Of a stretch of 5,065 nt of DNA, positions 1 through 5,065 are shown piece after piece. The notes under the pieces are model-generated. The model saw only the letters and a list, made by a program, of their open reading frames with translations, did no database searches and had not been told where the DNA came from. Source of the DNA: Thermaerobacter marianensis (GTDB lineage: Bacteria; Bacillota; Sulfobacillia; DYIH01; DYIG01). The number at the start of each line of letters is the position of its first letter. Position 1 is the first letter of the stretch. The stretch lies in contig DYIG01000051.1 in NCBI GenBank assembly GCA_020723725.1, forward strand, positions 1-5,065, written 5' to 3'. A program made the translations under genes and the position numbers.

Positions 1-2
1 CT

Positions 3-16
3 GGTTCCCCCGAACC
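3..16. other. Small perfect hairpin at window edge
   Basis: GGTTC (3-7) and GAACC (12-16) form a perfect 5-bp stem around a CCCC loop, followed by TTT at 17-19. It could be the tail of a weak terminator from the preceding gene or part of a larger leader structure cut by the window edge. The stem is short and the T run is only three bases, so a terminator call is not secure. Confidence 0.25.
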
Positions 17-63
17 TTTAAACTATATAGACGGTGTTGAGCTCCAGGTTATGCCGCAATTGT

Positions 64-70
64 GGAGGGG
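64..70 (+). promoter_or_regulatory. guaA ribosome-binding site
   Basis: GGAGGGG lies 5 bases before the GTG at 76. It decides the start. An earlier in-frame GTG at 34 has no comparable site and would add 14 residues not expected in GuaA. Confidence 0.8.
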
Positions 71-75
71 TTACG

Positions 76-1596
76 GTGTCGGGCAGGGATGAACTTGTAG
101 CGGTCATCGACTTTGGCGCCCAGTACGGACAGTTAATTGCCAGGCGGGTCCGCGAAGCTAGGGTTTATTGTGAGATTTTCCCTCATACGATTTCTGCCGA
201 AGAAATCTCAAAGGGGAATCTCAAGGGGATCATTTTTAGCGGTGGCCCGGCCAGTGTATATGCGGAAGGCGCCCCCAGGGTGGACCCAGCCATATTCGAT
301 CTCGGGGTTCCCATACTCGGTATCTGCTATGGGATGCAGCTGTCGGCCCACCTCCTTGGCGGGCGGGTGGTCCGTTCGGAACGCCAGGAATTCGGCAAAG
401 CCGTCATGGATGTCCTGGAAACGGACGGGTTGTTCGCGGGTTTTCCACCAAGCACCGGTGTATGGATGAGCCACGGGGACCATGTGCAGGAACCGCCACC
501 GGGTTTCAACGTCCTGGGCAGGACGGATAACGCGCCGGTCGCGGCCATGGGCAACCCTGAAAGGCGGATATACGGCGTGCAGTTCCACCCCGAAGTCGTT
601 CATACCCCCCTCGGTTCAGAGATGCTCAGGAACTTCCTCTTCAACATCTGCGGCTGCAGAGGGGATTGGACCATGTCGTCCTTCGTGGAGGAGACCATCA
701 AGCAGGTGCGCGAGCAGGTGGGCGACGGAGAAGCTGTCTGTGCCTTGAGCGGCGGAGTGGACTCTGCAGTGGCGGCGGCGCTCGTCAACCGGGCGATAGG
801 GGACCGGCTCACTTGCATCTTTGTCGACCACGGGCTCATGCGCCAGGGTGAAGCGGTTGAGGTGGTCAAGACCTTCAGGGAGCGGATGGGCCTTAGACTC
901 CTTGCTGTGGATGCTTCGGCGCGTTTCCTGAACAGGCTGAAAGGGGTAACCGAACCCGAGGCCAAAAGGAAGATCATCGGCGAGGAGTTTATAAGGGTAT
1001 TCGAGGAGGAGGCAGCGCAGCTCGGTGATATCGGCTTCCTTGTGCAGGGGACCCTTTACCCGGATGTCATAGAGAGCGGGACCGCTTCTGCCTCGGTTAT
1101 AAAGAGTCACCATAATGTTGGCGGGTTGCCCGAGGATATGCGGTTCAGGCTGATCGAACCGCTCCGCAGCCTCTTCAAGGATGAGGTGAGGGAGGTCGGC
1201 CGCGAGCTGGGTCTCCCCGATGAGGTTGTTTGGCGGCAGCCCTTCCCGGGGCCCGGCCTGGCCGTAAGGATCATCGGTGAAATCGAACCGGAGAAACTGG
1301 GGATACTCCGCAGGGCAGAGGCCATTTTAACCCAGGAGATCCGCAGGGCAGGGCTGGACAGGCAAGTCTGGCAGTGGTTTGCTGTCCTCCCGACAATGCG
1401 TAGCGTTGGTGTCAAAGGGGACACCGTGGGGATTCGCGCGGTGGAGAGCCACGACGGCATGACTGCGGACTGGGCGCGCTTGCCTTATGATGTTCTGGAA
1501 CGCCTGTCGTCCCGGATTGTGAACGAGATACCGGAGGTCACCCGGGTGGTTTATGATATAACCTCTAAGCCACCCGCTACGATCGAGTGGGAATAA
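76..1596 (+). CDS. guaA: GMP synthase (glutamine-hydrolysing)
   Basis: Converts XMP, ATP and glutamine to GMP in the cytoplasm, the final step of guanine nucleotide synthesis. The 506-residue product has the usual two-part GuaA layout. The N-terminal class I glutamine amidotransferase (about 7-190) has SGGP at 55-58, the nucleophile Cys84 in GICYGMQ, and His171/Glu173 in HPEV completing the triad. The ATP-pyrophosphatase domain begins around 200 with the P-loop SGGVDS at 225-230. The C-terminal dimerisation domain contains QPFPGPGLAVR and ends in the typical TSKPPATIEWE. Length is close to the family norm (about 510-525). The GTG start at 76 is chosen from its ribosome-binding site. There is no terminator in the 15 bases before the next gene, so guaA is probably co-transcribed with the membrane-protein gene that follows. 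No purine riboswitch is visible in the 75 bases upstream, but most of any leader would lie outside the window. Confidence 0.98.
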   Translation: MSGRDELVAVIDFGAQYGQLIARRVREARVYCEIFPHTISAEEISKGNLKGIIFSGGPASVYAEGAPRVDPAIFDLGVPILGICYGMQLSAHLLGGRVVRSERQEFGKAVMDVLETDGLFAGFPPSTGVWMSHGDHVQEPPPGFNVLGRTDNAPVAAMGNPERRIYGVQFHPEVVHTPLGSEMLRNFLFNICGCRGDWTMSSFVEETIKQVREQVGDGEAVCALSGGVDSAVAAALVNRAIGDRLTCIFVDHGLMRQGEAVEVVKTFRERMGLRLLAVDASARFLNRLKGVTEPEAKRKIIGEEFIRVFEEEAAQLGDIGFLVQGTLYPDVIESGTASASVIKSHHNVGGLPEDMRFRLIEPLRSLFKDEVREVGRELGLPDEVVWRQPFPGPGLAVRIIGEIEPEKLGILRRAEAILTQEIRRAGLDRQVWQWFAVLPTMRSVGVKGDTVGIRAVESHDGMTADWARLPYDVLERLSSRIVNEIPEVTRVVYDITSKPPATIEWE

Positions 1597-1602
1597 AGGA
1601 GG
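1595..1602 (+). promoter_or_regulatory. Ribosome-binding site of membrane-protein gene
   Basis: AAAGGAGG overlaps the guaA stop codon (TAA 1594-1596). It lies 6 bases before TTG 1609 and 9 bases before ATG 1612, so either adjacent codon could start the gene. The overlap argues for translation from the guaA transcript. Confidence 0.75.
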
Positions 1603-1611
1603 CTGGGTTTG

Positions 1612-2034
1612 ATGCATCCATTGGTTATCAGGTTTATTAAGGCTAGCCTTATCTGGTTTGCCCTGGCCAGCACCTTCGGTATGCTGCTTACCATACCGGC
1701 AACCAGGGACGCCCTTTTCGGACTGGGGGGGGTGCCGGGCCGGATGCACGGCCATATGATGCTCGCCGGTTTCATGTCCAACATAGTCATAGGGGTCGCC
1801 TATCACATACTCCCGCGCTTCCTCGGTCAGGAACTGCACAGCTATCCCACAGGTTATCTTCACTTCTGGACTGGCAACATAGGCCTGGTGGGACTGGCGC
1901 TGGCCTTTCTTATAAAAGGGGTGTCGGCCCTGCTGCCTGTGTTCGGCGTCACAGTGGGGGTCTCGTTTTTATTGTTTGTTTATAATATCTGGTCTACTTT
2001 TACCGCTTCCGAAAAGGGGGAAATGAGAGCATGA
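1612..2034 (+). CDS. Four-helix membrane protein, heme-copper oxidase subunit I/NnrS-like
   Basis: A 140-residue integral membrane protein with four hydrophobic segments at about 9-28, 47-67, 82-101 and 106-127, and a short polar C-terminal tail. The second helix begins GRMHGHMMLAGF and ends AYHILPRF. As I recall the families, His46, Tyr64 and Arg69 match in spacing the low-spin-heme ligand helix of cbb3 oxidase CcoN (His, then Tyr/Phe-Tyr, then Arg). The H-x-H-x-M-x-x-G-F pattern also recalls the NO-response protein NnrS. Full-length members of both families have about 12 helices, so this is a one-third-size relative. It lacks the later helices carrying the copper ligands and cannot be a complete oxidase or NO reductase. 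Other histidines at 65, 76 and 84 are possible heme ligands. ATG 1612 is chosen; TTG 1609 is equally possible. The stop overlaps the cupin start (ATGA), implying translational coupling. Heme binding and any role in O2 or NO sensing or scavenging are inference. Confidence 0.8.
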   Translation: MHPLVIRFIKASLIWFALASTFGMLLTIPATRDALFGLGGVPGRMHGHMMLAGFMSNIVIGVAYHILPRFLGQELHSYPTGYLHFWTGNIGLVGLALAFLIKGVSALLPVFGVTVGVSFLLFVYNIWSTFTASEKGEMRA

Positions 2035-2345
2035 TTCCTGTAAATCTACTCGAAAAGGTGGCCTTCCTTCCGGACAGGCCTGCGTCCCAGCTGGTCCACG
2101 ACTCCGACGACATGCGTGTTGTGGTGTTTGGCCTCGAGCCGGGGCAGGTTGTGTCGGCTCACGTGAGCCCTTCTTCAGTTCTTATGACGGTGGTCGAGGG
2201 CAGTGGGACCTTCCTGGTTAAGGAGGGTGTCCGCGAAGTGAAGGCGGGGGATGTTACCATTTGCGCCCCGAACGAGCCGCACGGCATGACGGCGGGCAAC
2301 GAACGCATGGTCATCCTGGCGGTTATCGCGCCGTCTCCGATGTAA
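2031..2345 (+). CDS. Small single-domain cupin protein
   Basis: A 104-residue protein with the conserved core of one cupin beta-barrel and no signal peptide, so probably cytoplasmic. Cupin motif 1 runs from Gly38 through His44 to VVEGSG at 54-59. Motif 2 is GDVTICAPNEPHGM at 73-86, with His84. Metal-binding cupins usually have H-x-H and a downstream Glu in motif 1. Here the second His is Ser46 and the usual Glu position is occupied by a hydrophobic residue, so only two of the four usual ligands remain. The protein may bind metal weakly, use other residues, or be a ligand-binding or regulatory barrel. Its ATG overlaps the stop of the membrane-protein gene (2031-2034), and a purine-rich site, AAAAGGGGG at 2012-2020, lies 10 bases upstream. 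The two proteins are therefore probably made together in similar amounts. Substrate and reaction are unknown. Confidence 0.85.
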   Translation: MIPVNLLEKVAFLPDRPASQLVHDSDDMRVVVFGLEPGQVVSAHVSPSSVLMTVVEGSGTFLVKEGVREVKAGDVTICAPNEPHGMTAGNERMVILAVIAPSPM

Positions 2346-2410
2346 CGTGTAACGACTTTTGGTGGCCTTATGTTAACTGTCAATGTGGAGGGTCCTTTTG
2401 AAACTCAATC

Positions 2411-2450
2411 TGAATTTCTGAATTTCTGAATTTCTGAAATTCTGAATTTC
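2411..2450. repeat. Five tandem copies of an 8-bp repeat (TGAATTTC)
   Basis: The unit TGAATTTC occurs at 2411, 2419, 2427 and 2443, with a one-base variant TGAAATTC at 2435 and a decayed partial copy TGATTT at 2451-2456. The array fills the middle of the 138-bp gap between the cupin and DUF542 genes and is much more AT-rich than its surroundings. An 8-bp unit is not a multiple of three and lies outside coding sequence. Copy-number change by strand slippage would alter promoter geometry or leader length rather than a protein. Confidence 0.95.
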
Positions 2451-2459
2451 TGATTTGGC

Positions 2460-2465
2460 TATAGT
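2460..2465 (+). promoter_or_regulatory. Possible -10 element upstream of the DUF542 gene
   Basis: TATAGT matches the sigma-A -10 consensus at five of six positions and lies 19-24 bases before the start codon. No -35 element sits at 16-18 bp spacing, because that region is occupied by the octamer repeats. A -35-like TTGAAA is present at 2398-2403, but 56 bp away. The call is weak. Confidence 0.3.
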
Positions 2466-2473
2466 ACGAGAAA

Positions 2474-2480
2474 GGGGTGA
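2474..2480 (+). promoter_or_regulatory. Ribosome-binding site of DUF542 gene
   Basis: GGGGTGA within AAAGGGGTGAGG resembles the extended anti-SD complement. It lies 3 bases before GTG 2484 and 6 bases before TTG 2487. The spacing slightly favours the TTG, while codon preference favours the GTG. Confidence 0.65.
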
Positions 2481-2483
2481 GGT

Positions 2484-2687
2484 GTGTTGGCCGAACAGCC
2501 CATTCATGCGGGTATGACGATCAACGACGTAATAAAGAAATACCCCAAGACAATGCCCGTTTTCAATCGGTACCATTTTGACTCTTGCTGTGGTGGCGCC
2601 AAGACCATTGCGGAAGAGGCCGGTCACGTAAAGGCCGACCTCGACGAGGTCCTCGAAGCCCTGAACAAGGCAGCGTTAAGCTCCTAA
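2484..2687 (+). CDS. Stand-alone ScdA_N/DUF542 domain protein
   Basis: A 67-residue cytoplasmic protein consisting only of the domain found at the N-terminus of the iron-sulfur repair proteins ScdA, YtfE and RIC. Visible hallmarks are MTINDVIKKYP at 11-21, VFNRYHFDSCCGG at 26-38 with the paired cysteines Cys35-Cys36, and a helical C-terminal end DLDEVLEAL at 52-60. In the long-form repair proteins this domain precedes a di-iron hemerythrin-like domain. That domain is absent here: the frame stops at 2685-2687 and purB begins 86 bp later. The role of the isolated domain is not established. The cysteine pair could take part in iron, thiol or NO chemistry, or in partner docking. TTG 2487 is an alternative start giving 66 residues. 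The related DUF1858 family is a second possibility, but the adjacent CCGG favours DUF542. Confidence 0.85.
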   Translation: MLAEQPIHAGMTINDVIKKYPKTMPVFNRYHFDSCCGGAKTIAEEAGHVKADLDEVLEALNKAALSS

Positions 2688-2761
2688 TGGCTCTAATTAT
2701 GGCCGTTTGCGTCACTTCGTGTTAACATGGTGCATGGTTTTTGTGCCGTGGGAAAGGGAGC

Positions 2762-2767
2762 GGGGGG
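2762..2767 (+). promoter_or_regulatory. purB ribosome-binding site
   Basis: A GGGGGG run lies 6 bases before GTG 2774, with a second purine-rich stretch (AAAGGGAG) at 2753-2760. It supports the GTG over the in-frame TTG at 2741. Confidence 0.6.
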
Positions 2768-2773
2768 ACAGAA

Positions 2774-4075
2774 GTGATAGAGCGTTACACACGGCCGGAA
2801 ATGGGTCGCATCTGGAGCCCTGAAAACAAATACAGCAAGTGGCTTGACGTGGAGATATACGCCTGCGAGGCCTGGGCGGAACTCGGTGTCGTTCCCCGCG
2901 AGGCGGTGGAGGAGATCCGCGCCAAGGCCAGTGTGAACGTCCCGCGGATCCTGGAGATCGAGGCTGAAATACACCATGACGTTATTGCCTTCACCACCTC
3001 CATTTCCGAGCAGGTGGGGCCGGTTTCGCGGTACGTGCATTACGGCCTGACCTCCAACGACGTGGTGGACACGGCTCAGTCGGCTATGCTGGCGGAGGCT
3101 TGCGACCTGCTCATCCGCGACGCCAAGGCTCTCGCCGCTGCTATCAAGGAGCAGGCGCGGCGCCACAAATACACCTTGATGATCGGCCGGACACATGGTG
3201 TGCACGCGGAGCCGATAACCTTTGGATTGAAGCTGGCCGTCTGGTATGCTGAGATGCTTCGTAATGTCGACCGCCTCAAACGGGCGCGCGAGGTCATCGG
3301 TTACGGGAAGATCTCTGGGTCGGTTGGCACGTATGCCAACGTGGAGCCCTTTGTTGAGGAGTATGTCTGCGCCAAGATGGGGCTTAAGCCTGCGCCGGCG
3401 TCCAGCCAGGTCCTGCAAAGGGACAGGCATGCCGAGCTCCTGACCACCATGGCGGTCGTTGCCGGGTCCCTGGAGAAGTTCTCCACGGAGATCCGCGGCC
3501 TGCAGAAGACCGAGACAAGGGAGGTTGAGGAACCCTTCCGCGCCGGGCAGAAGGGGTCGTCCTCCATGCCACACAAGCGCAACCCGGAGAAGTGCGAGAG
3601 GGTGTCCGGGCTGGCGCGCCTGATACGCGGTTACGCCCTGGCGGCGCTTGAGGACCAGGCCCTCTGGCACGAGCGTGACATTTCGCATTCTTCCGTGGAG
3701 CGGGTTATTCTCCCCGATGCCACCATCATCCTCGACTACATGTTGGACCTCTTCACCGGGATAGTTTCCGACATGCACGTCTACCCCGAGAACATGATGG
3801 CCAACCTGGAACGCACCGGTGGTCTGATCTACTCCCAGCGGGTCCTGCTGGCCCTAGTGGCCAAGGGGGTAAGCAGGGAGGATGCCTACCGCATCGTGCA
3901 GACCAGGGCCATGCAGGCTTGGCAGTCGGGTCAAACGGGGCCGGCCTTCCGGGAGCTTATCGCAGCCGACCCGGAGGTTCAGGGGAAACTATCACCGGAC
4001 GAAGTGGCGGCTTGCTTCGATCACCAGCCACACCTGCGCCACATCGATACAGTCTTTCAAAGGCTTGGCATATAA
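2774..4075 (+). CDS. purB: Adenylosuccinate lyase
   Basis: Eliminates fumarate twice in purine synthesis: from SAICAR to give AICAR, and from adenylosuccinate to give AMP. It is a cytoplasmic homotetramer of the fumarase/aspartase superfamily. The 433-residue product begins with the typical MIERYTRPEMGRIW. Conserved residues include His67-His68-Asp69, His89 in HYGLTSND, His141 in GRTHGVHAEP and the flexible signature loop GSSSMPHKRNP at 260-270 with the catalytic Ser262. His68, His89 and His141 fall at the same numbers as in the Bacillus subtilis enzyme as I recall it, which supports the GTG start at 2774. An upstream in-frame TTG at 2741 would add 11 residues unlike the family. The 86-bp gap before it shows no convincing promoter or terminator. 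purC follows 13 bases after the stop, so purB and purC are co-transcribed. Confidence 0.98.
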   Translation: MIERYTRPEMGRIWSPENKYSKWLDVEIYACEAWAELGVVPREAVEEIRAKASVNVPRILEIEAEIHHDVIAFTTSISEQVGPVSRYVHYGLTSNDVVDTAQSAMLAEACDLLIRDAKALAAAIKEQARRHKYTLMIGRTHGVHAEPITFGLKLAVWYAEMLRNVDRLKRAREVIGYGKISGSVGTYANVEPFVEEYVCAKMGLKPAPASSQVLQRDRHAELLTTMAVVAGSLEKFSTEIRGLQKTETREVEEPFRAGQKGSSSMPHKRNPEKCERVSGLARLIRGYALAALEDQALWHERDISHSSVERVILPDATIILDYMLDLFTGIVSDMHVYPENMMANLERTGGLIYSQRVLLALVAKGVSREDAYRIVQTRAMQAWQSGQTGPAFRELIAADPEVQGKLSPDEVAACFDHQPHLRHIDTVFQRLGI

Positions 4076-4080
4076 GGGGG
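4074..4080 (+). promoter_or_regulatory. purC ribosome-binding site overlapping purB stop
   Basis: AAGGGGG shares its first two bases with the purB stop codon and lies 8 bases before TTG 4089. It fixes the purC start and implies coupled translation of purB and purC. Confidence 0.75.
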
Positions 4081-4088
4081 TCTTTGGT

Positions 4089-4793
4089 TTGAAAGAAAAG
4101 CTTTATGAAGGTAAAGCCAAGATTATTTATGACATCGGCTCGGCGGATACCTTCCTTTTAGAATTCAAAGACGACGCCACGGCTTTTAACGCCCAGAAGC
4201 GCGGGACCATAAGCCAGAAGGGACCGCGCAACCGGGACATCTCGGCAGCCCTCTTCCGCTATCTGGAGGGCAAGGGCGTACCCACCCAGTACGTGGAATC
4301 GGTAGGGGAGCGGGAGATGGTGGCCAAGCGTCTGCGCATGATCCCCGTGGAGGTGGTGGTCCGTAACATTGCCGCAGGGAGCCTTGCCAAGCGCCTCGGG
4401 CTGGCGGAGGGCACGCCCCTCAAACGCACGGTCCTGGAGTTCTATTACAAGGATGATTCCCTCGGAGACCCCATGGTCAACGAGTACCATATCCGCGCCA
4501 TGGACTGGGCCACCCAGGATGAGATTAACGCGATGTCGGATATGGCGTTGAAGGTGAATGACTGCCTGTCCGAACACCTCAAGGGCCATGGCCTCAAACT
4601 CGTAGATTTCAAACTTGAATTCGGAGTGGATCGGGACGGAAGGGTTATACTTGGTGATGAGATATCCCCCGATACCTGTCGCTTCTGGGATCTTAAGACC
4701 AACGAGAAACTGGACAAGGACCGTTTCCGGCAGGATCTCGGCGGTGTGGAGGAAGCCTACACAGAGGTGTGGAGGCGTCTGGTTACCGTTTAA
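4089..4793 (+). CDS. purC: SAICAR synthetase (phosphoribosylaminoimidazole-succinocarboxamide synthase)
   Basis: Joins CAIR and aspartate with ATP to form SAICAR, the substrate of the neighbouring PurB. The 234-residue cytoplasmic protein is near the usual bacterial length (about 235-240). It opens with KLYEGKAKIIYD, the ATP-binding lobe start, followed by KDDATAFNAQKRG at 27-39. Both family signatures are present: IPVEVVVRNIAAGS at 85-98 and LVDFKLEFG at 171-179, then GDEISPDTCRFWD at 189-201. TTG 4089 is the start because it sits 8 bases after a strong ribosome-binding site and gives the canonical N-terminus. The same frame stays open back to 3882, but that part overlaps purB and encodes nothing recognisable. 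purS follows 37 bases after the stop. Confidence 0.98.
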   Translation: MKEKLYEGKAKIIYDIGSADTFLLEFKDDATAFNAQKRGTISQKGPRNRDISAALFRYLEGKGVPTQYVESVGEREMVAKRLRMIPVEVVVRNIAAGSLAKRLGLAEGTPLKRTVLEFYYKDDSLGDPMVNEYHIRAMDWATQDEINAMSDMALKVNDCLSEHLKGHGLKLVDFKLEFGVDRDGRVILGDEISPDTCRFWDLKTNEKLDKDRFRQDLGGVEEAYTEVWRRLVTV

Positions 4794-4817
4794 TGGCCGT
4801 CTGATTAACCGTTTGAA

Positions 4818-4824
4818 GAGGGTG
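4818..4824 (+). promoter_or_regulatory. purS ribosome-binding site
   Basis: GAGGGTG lies 6 bases before TTG 4831 and fixes a start that is otherwise easy to miss because of its non-ATG codon. Confidence 0.65.
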
Positions 4825-4830
4825 TCCGCT

Positions 4831-5065
4831 TTGTGGAAGGCGCGTATAAGGGTGATGCTCAAGAAGGGGGTCCTGGACCCTCAGGGGGAGACGGTGAAGC
4901 GCTCCCTCGGTGCGCTCGGTTATGACCAGGTTGCGGAGGTTAGGGTCGGCAAGTTCATGGAAGTCTTGGTTGACGCCTCAGACCATGAAACCGCGTCGGG
5001 GGTTGTGGATGAGATGTGCCGCCGGCTCTTGGCCAACCCCGTTATTGAAGACTACTCTTTTGACC
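4831..5065 (+). CDS. purS: FGAM synthase subunit PurS (3' end outside window)
   Basis: PurS is the small dimeric subunit that, with PurL and PurQ, forms the three-part phosphoribosylformylglycinamidine synthase of Gram-positive bacteria and archaea. It bridges the glutaminase and synthetase subunits. The first 78 residues are visible, starting MWKARIRVMLKKGVLDPQG from TTG 4831. Family hallmarks are the VLDPQG motif at 14-19, VRVGKFMEV in the second strand region and LLANPVIEDY near the C-terminus. These match Bacillus subtilis PurS closely as I recall it, which has about 84 residues, so only a few codons and the stop should be missing. The frame is open to the window edge. PurS implies purQ and purL directly downstream. 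Confidence 0.95.
   Translation, partial: MWKARIRVMLKKGVLDPQGETVKRSLGALGYDQVAEVRVGKFMEVLVDASDHETASGVVDEMCRRLLANPVIEDYSFD

Noticed and set aside
34..75. Longer guaA form starting at GTG 34
   Set aside because: It has no good ribosome-binding site, adds 14 residues with no family match, and contains the strong GGAGGGG site of the GTG at 76 within it.
673..700. Internal ATG in guaA as the start of a separate ATPase subunit, as in archaeal split GuaA
   Set aside because: The reading frame is continuous through both domains and no ribosome-binding site precedes this ATG.
2387..2399. GGA-GGG-TCC followed by TTTT as a terminator after the cupin gene
   Set aside because: The stem is only three base pairs, too short to terminate transcription.
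2411..2456. Octamer array as a CRISPR or phage attachment site
   Set aside because: The units are 8 bp with no spacers, and there are no cas, integrase or tRNA genes nearby.
2741..2773. Longer purB form starting at TTG 2741
   Set aside because: It lacks its own ribosome-binding site and shifts the catalytic histidines away from the usual numbering.
2688..2773. Promoter or riboswitch in front of purB
   Set aside because: I saw no paired -35/-10 elements, no T-rich hairpin and no purine aptamer-like structure in these 86 bases.
2693..3778. A 361-codon open frame on the minus strand across the 5' half of purB
   Set aside because: It lies antisense to a certain purB gene in GC-rich sequence, where such frames stay open by codon bias. 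Its translation has no recognisable domain.
4781..4810. GGTTA...TAACC inverted repeat between purC and purS
   Set aside because: It is a five-base stem with a 20-base loop and no T run. It is likely chance and does not separate the two genes.

Overview
The window is a purine-biosynthesis block from a GC-rich, Gram-positive-type bacterium, most likely a Clostridia lineage such as the Peptococcaceae/Desulfotomaculum-Pelotomaculum group. That placement is inferred from strong purine-rich Shine-Dalgarno sequences, frequent GTG and TTG starts, the Bacillus-like PurB, PurC and PurS proteins, and the tight purB-purC-purS order. No 16S or other marker gene is present, so the taxonomy is tentative. 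Every gene I can support is on the + strand.

Layout. Positions 1-75 hold a small hairpin at the window edge and the guaA ribosome-binding site. guaA (76-1596, GMP synthase) is complete. Fifteen bases after its stop begins a three-gene accessory cassette: a four-helix membrane protein resembling a fragment of heme-copper oxidase subunit I or NnrS (1612-2034); a small cupin overlapping it by ATGA (2031-2345); and, after a 138-bp gap, a stand-alone ScdA_N/DUF542 protein with a Cys-Cys-Gly-Gly motif (2484-2687). The gap carries five tandem copies of an 8-bp unit (2411-2450). The purine genes then resume with purB (2774-4075), purC (4089-4793) and purS (4831 to the window end, truncated).

How the genes relate. 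PurS is a subunit of FGAM synthase. PurC makes SAICAR. PurB acts both on SAICAR and on adenylosuccinate in the AMP branch. GuaA makes GMP from XMP. The set therefore covers parts of the common IMP pathway and the last step of the GMP branch. purQ, purL and purF are expected just downstream but are not visible. The three accessory proteins have no obvious purine role. Two of them belong to families linked to nitric oxide, oxygen or iron-sulfur stress, and the cupin is a generic sensor/enzyme fold. This cassette and its repeat-bearing promoter gap are the parts of the window most worth following up. No gene-free stretch exceeds 300 bases. I found no RNA gene, insertion sequence, CRISPR array or riboswitch.
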